From positions 1,364,001-1,428,000 of the forward strand of contig NZ_CP034234.1 of the NCBI RefSeq assembly GCF_003931795.1: a stretch of 64,000 bases of DNA. The letters run 5' to 3'. Positions within the stretch are counted from its first letter, which is position 1; each line of letters opens with the position of its first letter. The notes under the pieces were generated by a model. That model saw only the letters and a list, made by a program, of their open reading frames with translations, did no database searches and was not told where the DNA came from. The position numbers and the translations under genes were made by a program. The stretch comes from Erysipelothrix piscisicarius (lineage in GTDB: Bacteria > Bacillota_I > Bacilli_A > Erysipelotrichales > Erysipelotrichaceae). Positions 1 through 9,059 of this stretch are shown here, piece after piece.

Positions 1-703
1 AATCCGCAACCATGGTCTTGAGATTTGTGTAAAAATAATGACCATCTGCCGAATAATAATTGACTCCTGGACGTAAAAAACTTGGTGCTGGTCCAAGAAG
101 AATTGATGCTGCATTCGTTTGATTTGCACCACGACTGATATAGTGAACCAATTCGTTATCTCCATTCACTTTATACATATTCATGGATTTTGCTTCATCG
201 AAACTATATTCTCTAAAGTTCGAAGCATTAACCCAACCTATAGCTCCAGCAATTTGAACTTTATAACGATTGTTTTCTTTGCCATAAAACGGAAAGGCAC
301 CACTGTAAAGGACTCCATCTGAAAGATACGTACGTGCTGCTTCCCCTGTTGAATTATTGTATAGAAGAATGGTAGATTTTCCCGATCCATTGGGTTCAAT
401 AATCCCCTCTGTACGTTGTGCACGGGCTCCAGAAGAAAAATTCCGCATTTGATTTAATACGGTTACTGTTTCATTGTCTTCACCACCTAAGGATGGGACA
501 TCTGGATTTTCATTCAAATCAATTTCCCCCAAATCCTCTTCATCACGAAGCTGTTCAATTTCAGGATCAAGTTCTTGTGTAAATCCCTCCAACCCTTTAT
601 GGTCCGCATACGTCGATGCACTTGAATTTACCCCCACAAATCCTAAAATCACAGCACAAATTATCAGTTTTAAGAGTTTCTTTTTAAGTTTAAAACGTTT
701 CAT
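1..703 (-). CDS. secreted protein, probable cell-wall glucosaminidase/SH3-type, 3' part outside window
   Basis: This frame is open from an ATG at 701-703 to the left edge, about 234 codons, with no stop. It begins with a signal peptide: basic start MKRFKLKKKLLK, a hydrophobic stretch, then a probable cleavage after S-S-A-S. An acidic linker follows, then segments such as GAIGWVNASNF, resembling SH3-like wall-binding modules, and near the edge YYSADGHYFYTNL, which resembles the region preceding the catalytic part of bacterial endo-beta-N-acetylglucosaminidases. The catalytic domain, if any, lies outside the window. GGTGGG precedes the start. Role in peptidoglycan turnover is inferred from these short motifs only. 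Confidence 0.6.
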   Translation of the reverse strand, partial: MKRFKLKKKLLKLIICAVILGFVGVNSSASTYADHKGLEGFTQELDPEIEQLRDEEDLGEIDLNENPDVPSLGGEDNETVTVLNQMRNFSSGARAQRTEGIIEPNGSGKSTILLYNNSTGEAARTYLSDGVLYSGAFPFYGKENNRYKVQIAGAIGWVNASNFREYSFDEAKSMNMYKVNGDNELVHYISRGANQTNAASILLGPAPSFLRPGVNYYSADGHYFYTNLKTMVAD

Positions 704-854
704 TATTACCCACCGCCTTGGAATAAAATATACCATAATTCCCTCACAATCACAATTGAATGGGTGCATCATGAACAATATTTCACATACGCACATACTT
801 GAATTTACTATAAGTTTATATGTGGATAGTGTAGAATAAACTTAGGAGGTAATT

Positions 855-1514
855 ATGACAAACGAAAATTCAATGAAGCACATGATTAAACTTTCTTTTA
901 AAGAAGAAGTTCTTAACTGTGTCTCGCACGGAATCATGGCGCTTGCACTTCTTATAAGCCTTCCCTATGTTTCCATTCATGCATATCAAGATGGTGGCGC
1001 ACTCCTTGCTACTGGAGAAGCGGTATTCGTAATTTCATTATTCTTTATGTTTTTAGGATCTACCCTTTATCATTCAATGGAGTATGGTTCGAATCATAAG
1101 TATATCTTTAGATTTCTGGATCACAGTTTTATTTTTGTGGCAATCGCTGGAAGTTATACTCCAATAGCACTTTATGCCATTGGCGGTACATTTGGAATTG
1201 TGATTGTTCTAATTCAATGGCTTATGGTAGTATTAGGAATTCTTTATAAGGCTCTGGCTAAGAATGCTAAGCCATCCATTACAGTTGGGATTTATCTAGT
1301 GATGGGATGGACTGCTGTCGTCTTAATTCCACGCTTACTAGAAAATACAACGCCCTTATTTCTCGGACTGATTGTCCTTGGTGGTGTCTTGTATAGCATT
1401 GGGGCATGGTTTTATATGCAAAAAGATAAAAAGTATTATCATTTTATTTGGCATTTATTTATTAATTTAGCGTCGCTTGCGCATTTTATCGCAATTGTAT
1501 TCTGTATGGCATAA
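855..1514 (+). CDS. hemolysin III family (PAQR-like) membrane protein
   Basis: The 219-residue protein has about seven hydrophobic segments and the family signatures: a cytoplasmic start SFKEEVLNCVSHGIMA (E, N and SH conserved), GSTLYHS in the second helix region, LDHSFIFVAIAGSYTP, and a C-terminal HFIWHLFINLASLAH carrying the histidines thought to bind metal. An AGGAGGT site lies 5 bases before the ATG. The family includes B. cereus hemolysin III and eukaryotic PAQR receptors; haemolysis has been reported for some members, but the physiological role is uncertain. It is monocistronic and ends in a bidirectional terminator shared with the convergent gene. Confidence 0.88.
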   Translation: MTNENSMKHMIKLSFKEEVLNCVSHGIMALALLISLPYVSIHAYQDGGALLATGEAVFVISLFFMFLGSTLYHSMEYGSNHKYIFRFLDHSFIFVAIAGSYTPIALYAIGGTFGIVIVLIQWLMVVLGILYKALAKNAKPSITVGIYLVMGWTAVVLIPRLLENTTPLFLGLIVLGGVLYSIGAWFYMQKDKKYYHFIWHLFINLASLAHFIAIVFCMA

Positions 1515-1545
1515 AAAAAGAGCAGATTAATCATCTGCTCTTTTA
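1513..1545. terminator. bidirectional rho-independent terminator
   Basis: The 9-bp stem AGAGCAGAT/ATCTGCTCT (1519-1527 with 1533-1541) is flanked by A and T runs. It serves the hemolysin-III gene on plus and the convergent gene on minus. Confidence 0.85.
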
Positions 1546-1970
1546 TATGGGCAATCAAAGACATATTCTTGATCTGCATCCACAACACGTCTCATATCGC
1601 CATCCGCGACATAATCATGTTCATGCATCCATTCTGCAATTCCCGTATGAACATCCACAAATGAATCCGCAACAATACGTATCAACTCATCGGGTTTCTC
1701 TTGAACAAACTTAATCGGTCCAAGGTCTTCAATCGGCTCTTTCACAGCAATGAAAAGCTTAACATCAACAAGTTCGATACGGTCTTCTGAATCATATGCC
1801 ACTGTATAGTTATATTCTGGCTCTGTTAGTTCTACATTAAGACGAATCAACTCATTGCGTAATGAATCAATTGCTTTTAAGTATAGATCACGAGAATAAT
1901 CGGGTACCGTAATCTCCATTGTAGCCAGCCACATTTTATCTAATGAAAGTTTTTCAATCTTATACGCCAT
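1527..1970 (-). CDS. uncharacterised 147-aa protein, possible GyrI-like effector-binding fold
   Basis: I do not recognise this protein with certainty. It is 147 residues, acidic, with no signal or membrane segment. The pattern of alternating strands, the central VKLFIAVKEPIEDLG and the closing QEYVFDCPYKR are reminiscent of the small-molecule-binding GyrI/AraC effector-binding domain, but no helix-turn-helix is present. That would make it a stand-alone ligand-binding protein; this is a weak inference. GGAG lies upstream of the ATG. It is monocistronic, between two terminators. Confidence 0.55.
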   Translation of the reverse strand: MAYKIEKLSLDKMWLATMEITVPDYSRDLYLKAIDSLRNELIRLNVELTEPEYNYTVAYDSEDRIELVDVKLFIAVKEPIEDLGPIKFVQEKPDELIRIVADSFVDVHTGIAEWMHEHDYVADGDMRRVVDADQEYVFDCPYKRADD

Positions 1971-1997
1971 AAAATACTCCTTTTTACCATTATAACA

Positions 1998-2022
1998 TAA
2001 AAAAAGGCTCTTGCCTTTTTTT
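1998..2022 (-). terminator. terminator of the rpsB-rseP operon
   Basis: Reading minus, GGCAAGAGCC is followed by seven T, just after the rseP stop. The stem is short (3-4 bp plus A-T extension). Confidence 0.65.
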
Positions 2023-2040
2023 AACTTAAATCAACTTCAG

Positions 2041-3105
2041 TTACCCAATAAGTTTACGAATATCGTTGAACATTATGAATACAAAGAGCGCCATAATCAT
2101 TGCAACGCCAAGAGACATAATGGCATTTTCAATTTTTTCTGGAATCGGTCTTCGAATAATCATCTCGATAAGGGTTAAGAGCGCACGTCCACCGTCCATT
2201 ACAGGAATCGGAACAAGGTTGATAACCGCTAAACTTACGGATAATTGTGCAATAAGGCTCAAGAAGAAAATAAATCCTTGACTTGAAATTTGAGATGTTA
2301 CTTGGTAAATCCCAATTGGACCACCCACAGCATTGAGACCCACACCATGAACAAGTCTGCTTAGTACAAAACCAAGTTGCTGGATAATTGTTCCCAGCAT
2401 TGTAAAGCCCATCATGATCGATTCAAAAAACCCTAAATCGCGATGTTCACCACTCACTGCTTGAACACCAATGAGATACCGTTCTTCTTCTTTATTGAAT
2501 TCAGGTTTTAGTTTTGTATCAACTTCTTGACCATCTCGCATTACCGTAATGGTAACTTCATGATCTTCATAAACCATAATACTCGTAACGAGCTGATTAA
2601 AATCATGAGGAATCACGACTTTCCCATCATCAAATGTTAGTTTTGTAATTTCATCTTGAACGCGTAGTCCAGCCTTTTCTGCCGGTGACCCTTCCGCAAC
2701 ACCTGCCACAATGGGTTTGGGTGCATCAACCGTACCGAGATGCATTGAAAGCCCTGTGAAAATCACAAACGCTAACACTAAATTCATAAAGATACCGGCA
2801 AGCATCACAATAAGACGCTTCCAAGGTTTAATCCCAACAATGGTTCGTTCACGTTCGACACCAAAGTCCGCTTCACCTGGTTCACCAGCCATCGATACAA
2901 ATCCCCCTAAGGGCAATGCACGAATTGAGAAACTGGTTTCCCAATTTTCTTTCTTATATTCGAAAACTTTAGGTCCCATTCCAATTGCGAATTCATTACA
3001 ATAGACGCCAAAAGCCTTTGCCGCCATAAGATGACCTAATTCATGAATGAATACAATCAATCCCATAACGAGAACAAAATAAAATATATTAAGTAATACT
3101 TGCAT
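2041..3105 (-). CDS. rseP: site-2 intramembrane zinc metalloprotease RseP/RasP
   Basis: The 354-residue membrane protease cleaves transmembrane substrates such as anti-sigma factors and leftover signal peptides. The first helix carries HELGH at residues 21-25 (two zinc ligands and the catalytic Glu). A PDZ domain occupies about residues 125-200, and the third zinc ligand region NLVPIPVMDGG is near residue 300. Length and topology are typical. It is the last gene of the operon, 9 bases after cdsA, in the order cdsA-rseP that is common in Firmicutes. Confidence 0.95.
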   Translation of the reverse strand: MQVLLNIFYFVLVMGLIVFIHELGHLMAAKAFGVYCNEFAIGMGPKVFEYKKENWETSFSIRALPLGGFVSMAGEPGEADFGVERERTIVGIKPWKRLIVMLAGIFMNLVLAFVIFTGLSMHLGTVDAPKPIVAGVAEGSPAEKAGLRVQDEITKLTFDDGKVVIPHDFNQLVTSIMVYEDHEVTITVMRDGQEVDTKLKPEFNKEEERYLIGVQAVSGEHRDLGFFESIMMGFTMLGTIIQQLGFVLSRLVHGVGLNAVGGPIGIYQVTSQISSQGFIFFLSLIAQLSVSLAVINLVPIPVMDGGRALLTLIEMIIRRPIPEKIENAIMSLGVAMIMALFVFIMFNDIRKLIG

Positions 3106-3114
3106 GCAAACCTC

Positions 3115-3882
3115 CTATACAAAGATTGTAAGTATAATATTGAATGTCAAGAGTGCGAAAATCACACTATCAACACGATCCAAGACACCCCCATGACCTG
3201 GGAATATATAGCCAAAATCCTTAACATCAAAATGGCGTTTAATTGAGCTAAATGCTAAATCGCCAATTTGACCAATAAAAGGGATTATAAGTGACCCTGC
3301 AATGACAGCATTTAAGGGTACGTAGTTAAGAATAAATACTGAACCAAAGATAAAGGATAATATTGCGGACATCGCATAACCGATCACCGCACCTTCAATC
3401 GTTTTCTTTGGAGAAATCCGCTCAATGAGTTTATGCTTTCCAAATAGCATACCTCCAAAATACGCAAACGTATCAGTTAGGTATGTAGCAAGAAGTACAT
3501 AAATAAATACAAACTTATCATAGTTCAATACTACGCTCACAGCTTGCACCGCAAGAACTAACATCATTATGAGGATAAACATATAGGAAACATTATCAAA
3601 GGTAAACCATTCGAAAAATACCGTCAGTGCAAAAAGCGTCATGATTAAGACAGCAGTATAGGATGGCAAATAATCGGCTTGAATTAAGCCACCTGTTATG
3701 GTAAATGCGATGATTATAGGGACAATAACGGGCTTTAATCGCGATTTATTGAGAAGATATATTTCATATGCTCCCAAAAGAATTAAACCCATGATTAAAG
3801 TAAAAAGAGCCCGATTCCCTGCAAATAAGGCTGCACCAAAAACAGCGACTAATACAATGGCAGTGGTTATGCGCTCTTTCAT
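3115..3882 (-). CDS. cdsA: phosphatidate cytidylyltransferase
   Basis: It makes CDP-diacylglycerol from phosphatidate and CTP, the branch point of phospholipid synthesis. The 255-residue protein has about eight membrane helices. The C-terminal signature is clear: SPKKTIEGAVIG, then GQIGDLAFSSIKR and HGGVLDRVDS with the metal-binding Asp residues. I place the start at the ATG at 3880-3882 because GGAGGA lies 6 bases before it; an in-frame TTG further upstream would put that site inside the gene. The ribosome site sits in the last codons of uppS, so the two genes are tightly coupled. Confidence 0.94.
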   Translation of the reverse strand: MKERITTAIVLVAVFGAALFAGNRALFTLIMGLILLGAYEIYLLNKSRLKPVIVPIIIAFTITGGLIQADYLPSYTAVLIMTLFALTVFFEWFTFDNVSYMFILIMMLVLAVQAVSVVLNYDKFVFIYVLLATYLTDTFAYFGGMLFGKHKLIERISPKKTIEGAVIGYAMSAILSFIFGSVFILNYVPLNAVIAGSLIIPFIGQIGDLAFSSIKRHFDVKDFGYIFPGHGGVLDRVDSVIFALLTFNIILTIFV

Positions 3883-3883
3883 A

Positions 3884-4564
3884 CTAAAGTCCTCCAAATC
3901 TACGATTTCGTTGATTGAAATCCTCTACACACGACTTAAACATTGGACGATCAAACTCTGGCCATTGAACATCTACAAAGAGAAGTTCCGCATACGCTAA
4001 TTGCCACAATAAGTAATTCGAAAGTCGACGATCGCCTCCTGTACGAATTAAGAGATCAACAGGGGGTAATCCAAACGTATCTAAATACGATTCAAATACT
4101 GTTTCCGTAACAGTTTCAATACCTTCATCCACAATTGATTGGGCCGCCCGAACGATTTCATCACGTGAACCATAATTCAATGCGAAATTAAGAATTAATT
4201 TGTTATTATCTTTTGTGCGTTCAACCGCATTATCCATTACCTTACGCGTACGTGCAGGAATTTTCGTAAGATCACCAATTGTTCGGATCTTAATGCCCTT
4301 TTCCATCAATTCATTTAAAAACTTTTCAAAAAACACAGCCGGTAATTTCATCAGATAATCGATTTCTTTTTGAGGACGTTTCCAGTTTTCAGTCGAAAAT
4401 GCATACAAAGTAATGACCTCAACACCCAAATCTAAGGCTTCCAAAGCAATATCACGTACATTCTCACTCCCGTAGTAGTGACCGAATGTACGCTCTTTTT
4501 TTTGCTTTGTTGCCCAACGTCCGTTGCCATCCATAATGATGGCCACATGTTTTAGGCTATTCAT
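3884..4564 (-). CDS. uppS: isoprenyl transferase (undecaprenyl diphosphate synthase)
   Basis: It condenses isopentenyl diphosphate onto farnesyl diphosphate in cis to make the C55 lipid carrier for peptidoglycan and wall polymers. The 226-residue protein shows HVAIIMDGNGRWA at the start (catalytic Asp and diphosphate-binding residues), ENWKRP, and near the end LLIRTGGDRRLSNYLLWQLAYAEL and VDVQWPEF. The length is slightly short but complete. It lies between frr and cdsA with almost no spacing. Confidence 0.95.
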   Translation of the reverse strand: MNSLKHVAIIMDGNGRWATKQKKERTFGHYYGSENVRDIALEALDLGVEVITLYAFSTENWKRPQKEIDYLMKLPAVFFEKFLNELMEKGIKIRTIGDLTKIPARTRKVMDNAVERTKDNNKLILNFALNYGSRDEIVRAAQSIVDEGIETVTETVFESYLDTFGLPPVDLLIRTGGDRRLSNYLLWQLAYAELLFVDVQWPEFDRPMFKSCVEDFNQRNRRFGGL

Positions 4565-4566
4565 AA

Positions 4567-5112
4567 TTAAATTGTCATGATTTCCTTAACTTTATCTTTT
4601 GAAATCGCATCAATTTTCTTTGTAATATCATCTGTAAGTTTTTGGACATCATCAAGAAGACGTTTTTCTTGATCTTCTGGAAGATCTTCAAGTTTCTTAA
4701 TTTCATCATTTAAATCTCGACGAACATTACGTGCAGCTACTTTTGCATCTTCTGCTAAAGTACCAACTTGTTTTGAAACTTCTTTACGTGTTTCTTCAGT
4801 TAATTGAGGTACATTAATACGAACCACCGTACCATCATTTTGAGCAAGTAACCCTAGGTTACCGTTATTAATTGTATGTTCAATTTCTTTAAGTGCAGAT
4901 GGATCAAATGGCTTGATTACCAATTGACGCCCTTCGACTACTGAAATTTGAGCAATTTGTTCAATGGGTGTTGCTGAACCATAATAGTCAATTGACACCC
5001 CATATAACATTGACACATTCGCACGGCCTGAACGTAAACCGCCTAAGCGTGTCTCAAAGTTTTCAATTACTTCGTCCATTAAAAGACGACCATCGTTAAT
5101 GATTGATTGCAT
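4567..5112 (-). CDS. frr: ribosome recycling factor
   Basis: The 181-residue tRNA-mimicking protein splits post-termination ribosomes with EF-G. Family features are all present: LGGLRSGRANVSML near residues 22-36, PFDPSALKEIE, LTEETRKEVSKQV and the long C-terminal helix. It begins 2 bases after pyrH and ends 2 bases before uppS, in the conserved order pyrH-frr-uppS. Ribosome site GGAGG (AGGGAGGAAAATAAAG) precedes the ATG. Confidence 0.96.
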   Translation of the reverse strand: MQSIINDGRLLMDEVIENFETRLGGLRSGRANVSMLYGVSIDYYGSATPIEQIAQISVVEGRQLVIKPFDPSALKEIEHTINNGNLGLLAQNDGTVVRINVPQLTEETRKEVSKQVGTLAEDAKVAARNVRRDLNDEIKKLEDLPEDQEKRLLDDVQKLTDDITKKIDAISKDKVKEIMTI

Positions 5113-5114
5113 CT

Positions 5115-5828
5115 TTATTTTCCTCCCTTAGATACACGTGTTGCTACTGCTTCACCTTTTACTGCTTTTATTATATTATTTTTTTCATTCATATTAAATA
5201 CAATTAAATCAATATCATTATCCATACACATCGATGTTGCAGTTGTATCCATGACTGCAAGTTCTTCTTGAATTACATCCATATAGGATAAACTATCATA
5301 TTTTAAGGCATCTGGATTAACTCTTGGATCTGAATTATAAACACCATCCACACCATTTTTTGCCATTAAAATAACATCAGCTTTAATTTCTGATGCACGT
5401 AGTGCAGCAGTAGTATCCGTTGAAAAGTATGCAGAGCCTGTACCCGCACCAAATACGACAACACGTCCTTTTTCTAAATGACGGATTGCACGACGTGGAA
5501 TAAAGGGTTCTGCGACCTTAGTCATATCAATTGCTGTTTGAACGCGTGTTTCAACACCGTTGCGTTCTAAAGCGCCTTGGATTGCTAAAGCGTTGATTAC
5601 TGTGCCCAACATTCCCATGTAGTCAACTTGCATGCGATCAATACCTAAATCATCAGCCATACGACCTCTTACAAAGTTTCCTCCTCCGACAACAATAGCG
5701 ACTTCGACACCATCGTTGACGATTGTTTTAATTTGTTCTGATAAATCATCGAGAACGATCGGATCAAATATTTCTCCATCTTTTGATAGAGCTTCACCGC
5801 TTAATTTTAACAATACGCGTTTGTACAT
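5115..5828 (-). CDS. pyrH: UMP kinase
   Basis: This hexameric amino-acid-kinase-fold enzyme phosphorylates UMP to UDP with ATP in pyrimidine nucleotide synthesis. The 237-residue protein shows [10 protein letters not shown] at the start, [10 protein letters not shown] for phosphate binding, the UMP region [18 protein letters not shown], and [20 protein letters not shown]. Ribosome site AAAGGA lies 8 bases before the ATG. A strong terminator hairpin separates it from tsf, so its expression may be tuned independently of rpsB-tsf. Confidence 0.96.
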   Translation of the reverse strand: MYKRVLLKLSGEALSKDGEIFDPIVLDDLSEQIKTIVNDGVEVAIVVGGGNFVRGRMADDLGIDRMQVDYMGMLGTVINALAIQGALERNGVETRVQTAIDMTKVAEPFIPRRAIRHLEKGRVVVFGAGTGSAYFSTDTTAALRASEIKADVILMAKNGVDGVYNSDPRVNPDALKYDSLSYMDVIQEELAVMDTTATSMCMDNDIDLIVFNMNEKNNIIKAVKGEAVATRVSKGGK

Positions 5829-5843
5829 GTTGCACGTCCTTTC

Positions 5844-5871
5844 AAAAAGGACACAGTAACTGTGTCCTTAT
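5844..5871 (-). terminator. terminator between tsf and pyrH
   Basis: Reading minus, AAGGACACAGT pairs with ACTGTGTCCTT and is followed by T5. It attenuates read-through from rpsB-tsf into pyrH-frr-uppS-cdsA-rseP. Confidence 0.8.
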
Positions 5872-5879
5872 ATCATTAA

Positions 5880-6764
5880 TTAAACTTGAGCTGCTTTTGC
5901 AACTTCAGCTGCGAAATCTTCTTCGCGTTTTTCAATACCTTCACCAACTGCATAACGAATAAATGATTCTACGTTAGCATTTGCTGATTTAAGTACTTGT
6001 GAAACCTTAGCTTTACCATCTTTAAAGAAGATTTGGTCAACTAAAGAGATGTCTTGCATTGATTTGCTTACACGTCCCTTGATGATTCCAGCAACTACTT
6101 GTTCTGGTTTATTTGAAAGTGATTCGTCATTTTTAACGATTTCAACTTGAATGTTTGTTTCATGATCAATGATTTCTGAAGGAATTTCAGCTTGTGATAC
6201 ATATTGTGGAGACATTGATGCAATTTGCATTGCCATGTCTTTTGCTAATTCATCATCTGCGTTCTTTAGAACTGCTAATGCTGAAATTTTTCCACCCATA
6301 TGCATGTATTCACCGAATACTTCATCATCTGATTTTTCAACGATTGCAAATCGACGTAATGTAATTTTTTCTCCGATTGTAGCTGTTGCAGCAACAACTA
6401 AATCTGATACTGTTTGTCCATTAACATCAACTGCTAAAGCTGCATCTAAATCTGCAGGATTAGCTTCAAGAAGTACGTTGCTTAATGTATCAACGAGTTC
6501 TACGAATTGATCATTCTTGGCAACAAAGTCTGTTTCTGAGTTTACTTCGATAACAATACCGCGGTTTCCCTTAACAGTAACCTTTGTTGTTCCTTCAGTA
6601 GCAATACGACCTGATTTCTTTTGAGCATTTGAAATACCTTTTTCTCGTAACCAGTCAACTGAAGCTTGAATATCGCCTTCAGTAGCTTCAAGAGCTTTCT
6701 TACAGTCCATCATTCCAGCTCCAGTAAGATCACGAAGTTCTTTAACTAACTTTGCACTAATCAT
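5880..6764 (-). CDS. tsf: elongation factor Ts
   Basis: The GDP/GTP exchange factor for EF-Tu, 294 residues. The N-terminal UBA-like part contains [20 protein letters not shown], and the TDFVAKND motif that inserts into EF-Tu is near residue 80. The two-subdomain core and C-terminal coiled module follow. The start overlaps the rpsB stop by 8 bases, so translation of the two is coupled. Its start lies right beside the rpsB tandem repeat. Confidence 0.97.
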   Translation of the reverse strand: MISAKLVKELRDLTGAGMMDCKKALEATEGDIQASVDWLREKGISNAQKKSGRIATEGTTKVTVKGNRGIVIEVNSETDFVAKNDQFVELVDTLSNVLLEANPADLDAALAVDVNGQTVSDLVVAATATIGEKITLRRFAIVEKSDDEVFGEYMHMGGKISALAVLKNADDELAKDMAMQIASMSPQYVSQAEIPSEIIDHETNIQVEIVKNDESLSNKPEQVVAGIIKGRVSKSMQDISLVDQIFFKDGKAKVSQVLKSANANVESFIRYAVGEGIEKREEDFAAEVAKAAQV

Positions 6765-7761
6765 CTTTACGCCTCACTTTTTTCTGTTTTTGTTTCTGTT
6801 TTTGTTTCTGTTTTTGTTTCTGTTTTTGTTTCTGTTTTTGTTTCTGTTTTTGTTTCTGTTTTTGTTTCTGTTTTGCTTCTACTTTTTCATCACGGTTATT
6901 TGTTGGACGGTCATTACGTGTATAACGCTGTTGACGACGACGATCATCGCGTTTACGACGTTCTTCGAAACGTTGACGACGACGACGGTCATTTTCAGCA
7001 GCTTGTTGTTCTACATTAACGATAACGTCTTCCATTGTGATATCTTCAACATCTTGATCTTGATAAGCAACTTGTAATACGCCACCTTTTGGTTCGATCA
7101 TTGCATCAGCCATTAATCCTACGATTGTACGGATTGCGCGGATTGCGTCATCGTTACCAGGAATTGCGTAATCAACTGCATCTGGATCACAGTTTGTATC
7201 AACGATTCCAAATACTGGGATTCCTAATTTACGTGCTTCAGCAACAGCGTTAGCATCTTCAATTGGGTCTACCACAAATAATGCATCTGGAAGTTTCTTC
7301 ATTTCTTTAATTCCACCTAAGAAGTTTTCTAGACGGTCTTTTTCTTTAAGTAATAATGACACTTCTTTTTTAGTATAAACATTGATTGATCCGCTGTTTT
7401 CCATTTCTTCAATTTCAACTAAACGACGAATTGATTTTTGGATTGTACGGAAGTTTGTTAATGTACCACCTAACCAACGTTGGTTGATAAAGAATGATCC
7501 ACTACGTAATGCTTCTTCTAATACGATTGTTTGAGCTTGTTTCTTTGTACCTACAATTAAAAGTTTACCGCCTTTTTCTGCGATATCTTTCATTGCCGCA
7601 TATGCTTCATCAAGTTTTTCTTGAGTTTTATTTAAATCGATAATGTAAATACGATTCTTTGCAGCATAAATATATGGTTTCATTTTTGGATTCCAACGAC
7701 GTGTTTGGTGTCCATAATGAACTCCGCTTTCTAATAATTTCTTCATTGTCACAACTGACAT
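6757..7761 (-). CDS. rpsB: ribosomal protein S2 with Lys-Gln repeat tail
   Basis: A small-subunit ribosomal protein that binds S1/bS21 region RNA late in assembly. Residues 1 to about 225 are a normal S2: [49 protein letters not shown] and [10 protein letters not shown]. An Arg-rich, acidic region follows (about 240-290), then some 16 Lys-Gln dipeptides and KKVRRKDD. Total 334 residues against about 230-260 in most bacteria. The tail is encoded by a perfect 12-bp tandem repeat, so its length could vary without shifting the frame. The gene heads the operon and has a structured leader. Confidence 0.95.
   Translation of the reverse strand: MSVVTMKKLLESGVHYGHQTRRWNPKMKPYIYAAKNRIYIIDLNKTQEKLDEAYAAMKDIAEKGGKLLIVGTKKQAQTIVLEEALRSGSFFINQRWLGGTLTNFRTIQKSIRRLVEIEEMENSGSINVYTKKEVSLLLKEKDRLENFLGGIKEMKKLPDALFVVDPIEDANAVAEARKLGIPVFGIVDTNCDPDAVDYAIPGNDDAIRAIRTIVGLMADAMIEPKGGVLQVAYQDQDVEDITMEDVIVNVEQQAAENDRRRRQRFEERRKRDDRRRQQRYTRNDRPTNNRDEKVEAKQKQKQKQKQKQKQKQKQKQKQKQKQKQKQKKVRRKDD
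6781..6874. repeat. 12-bp tandem repeat (minisatellite) in rpsB
   Basis: Seven perfect copies of TTTCTGTTTTTG (plus strand) run from 6781 to 6864, with a partial eighth copy to about 6874. Each unit encodes Gln-Lys-Gln-Lys on minus and alternates CAA and CAG for Gln. Confidence 0.95.
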
Positions 7762-7870
7762 AACTAAATTCCTACCTTTCCGTTAGTCCTCCATCATTTC
7801 TAAAGTAGACAACTCATCGTGAGCACGGGGTCTACGAATCCATGATGTGTGAATTAGGCATTCTTTTGAT
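7762..7870 (-). promoter_or_regulatory. structured rpsB 5' leader, candidate S2 autoregulatory RNA
   Basis: Between the promoter and the rpsB ATG the transcript can fold GTAGAC (7830-7835) with GTCTAC (7805-7810), enclosing an inner CTCA/TGAG hairpin. GGAGGACTAACGGAAAGG follows, downstream of which is the start codon. S2 leader RNAs are known in several phyla; I infer, but cannot confirm, that this is one. Confidence 0.45.
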
Positions 7871-7880
7871 GCCATTGTTT

Positions 7881-7909
7881 ATTTTATCATAATGTCCTTG
7901 CTTAAACAA
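7881..7909 (-). promoter_or_regulatory. rpsB operon promoter
   Basis: -35 TTGTTT (7904-7909), 17-base spacer, -10 TAAAAT (7881-7886), reading minus. The -35 overlaps a small CCTTG/CAAGG dyad. Confidence 0.6.
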
Positions 7910-7916
7910 GGCTAAA

Positions 7917-9059
7917 TCACGATTTATCCTTGTCAAAATCCGTGATAAATTGTTCCAATCGATCAAGGCCTTTTTCAAGTACATCCATAGGACTTCCATA
8001 TGAAATTCGAATAAATCCTTCAGTCCCAAAATAGATTCCAGGGATGGTTACCAACCCATATGCTTCCGCAAGTTTCGTGGCAAAAATTTCCGAAGGCATC
8101 CCAAACCGTTGAATCGAAGGAAAGACATAAAATGCACCTTCTGGTTTTACATACTGAAGCCCCATTGCATCCAAGCGCGCTAAAACATACGTTCTACGTT
8201 TTGCGTAGGCATCGACCATATACTGTGTATCCACATCCAATGCAGCAATACATGCCGGTTGGGAGAAACTTGAAATTCCAGTTACAAGATTTTGATGAAG
8301 ACGATGCATCAACTCGATTAAGTGCGCTTCAGCCAAAACGTACCCTACACGCCATCCAGTCATTGCATGCGACTTTGAAAAACTCTGCGTAATAATGATT
8401 TGGTCTTGAATTGATTCATCCATGCGTAATGATGGAATATTTCCTTCATACAACATTGAACGATACACCTCATCGACAATTACGTAAATATCTGATCGTT
8501 TTGATAGCACCTCACGGATTGCTTGAATGCTTGCTTCATTATAAACGACCCCAGTTGGATTATTGGGTGTTGCGAAAAGGATTGCACGAGTGCGTGGTGA
8601 GATGACCTTCTCAAGCATCGCTGATGTAACTTGAAATTGTGATTCACTGGTATCAAGAAGTACCGGTTTTGCTCCCGCTAGTGTAACTTGCGTTTGATAT
8701 AACGGAAAACTGGGTGTGAAAATCACCACCTCATCCCCTTCCGTCACAACCGACCAAATCGCCAACGTTAATCCTTCCGTTGCACCATTAGTGATAATCA
8801 CATTATCAGTTTTGTAAGGATGGATGTTAAATTGTGATTCATAACGAGCGATCGCATCGCGCAAATCAAGATTACCAATCGCTGGTGGATAATGCGTTTC
8901 ATTACGCGTCAATGCATCCACTGCCGCTTGTTTAATTATTTCAGGTGTATCCAAATCCGGTTCACCAATCGTTAGAAATATCATATCTTCACGACCTTGA
9001 AAACGCGCTGAAAACTGACGTATACCACTTAGGGTCAAAGCCTCAATCCTATGCTTCAT
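7917..9059 (-). CDS. pyridoxal-phosphate aminotransferase, class I/II
   Basis: A fold-type I aminotransferase of 380 residues. It shows TIGEPDLDTP near the start, NGATEGLTLAIWS (cofactor phosphate site), FATPNNPTGVVY, DEVYRSMLYEG, and QSFSKSHAMTGWRVGY with the Schiff-base lysine. RISYGSP near the end carries the substrate carboxylate-binding arginine. The family covers aspartate, aromatic and acetyl-diaminopimelate aminotransferases; I cannot tell the substrate. The start chosen is the ATG at 9057-9059, 6 bases after GGAGGT; it overlaps the upstream gene by 11 bases, suggesting coupling. Confidence 0.9.
   Translation of the reverse strand: MKHRIEALTLSGIRQFSARFQGREDMIFLTIGEPDLDTPEIIKQAAVDALTRNETHYPPAIGNLDLRDAIARYESQFNIHPYKTDNVIITNGATEGLTLAIWSVVTEGDEVVIFTPSFPLYQTQVTLAGAKPVLLDTSESQFQVTSAMLEKVISPRTRAILFATPNNPTGVVYNEASIQAIREVLSKRSDIYVIVDEVYRSMLYEGNIPSLRMDESIQDQIIITQSFSKSHAMTGWRVGYVLAEAHLIELMHRLHQNLVTGISSFSQPACIAALDVDTQYMVDAYAKRRTYVLARLDAMGLQYVKPEGAFYVFPSIQRFGMPSEIFATKLAEAYGLVTIPGIYFGTEGFIRISYGSPMDVLEKGLDRLEQFITDFDKDKS

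Noticed and set aside
6790-7077. Plus-strand frame with a poly-Phe-Leu start opposite rpsB
   Set aside because: It is the complement of the Lys-Gln repeat; no ribosome site, and S2 on the other strand is certain.
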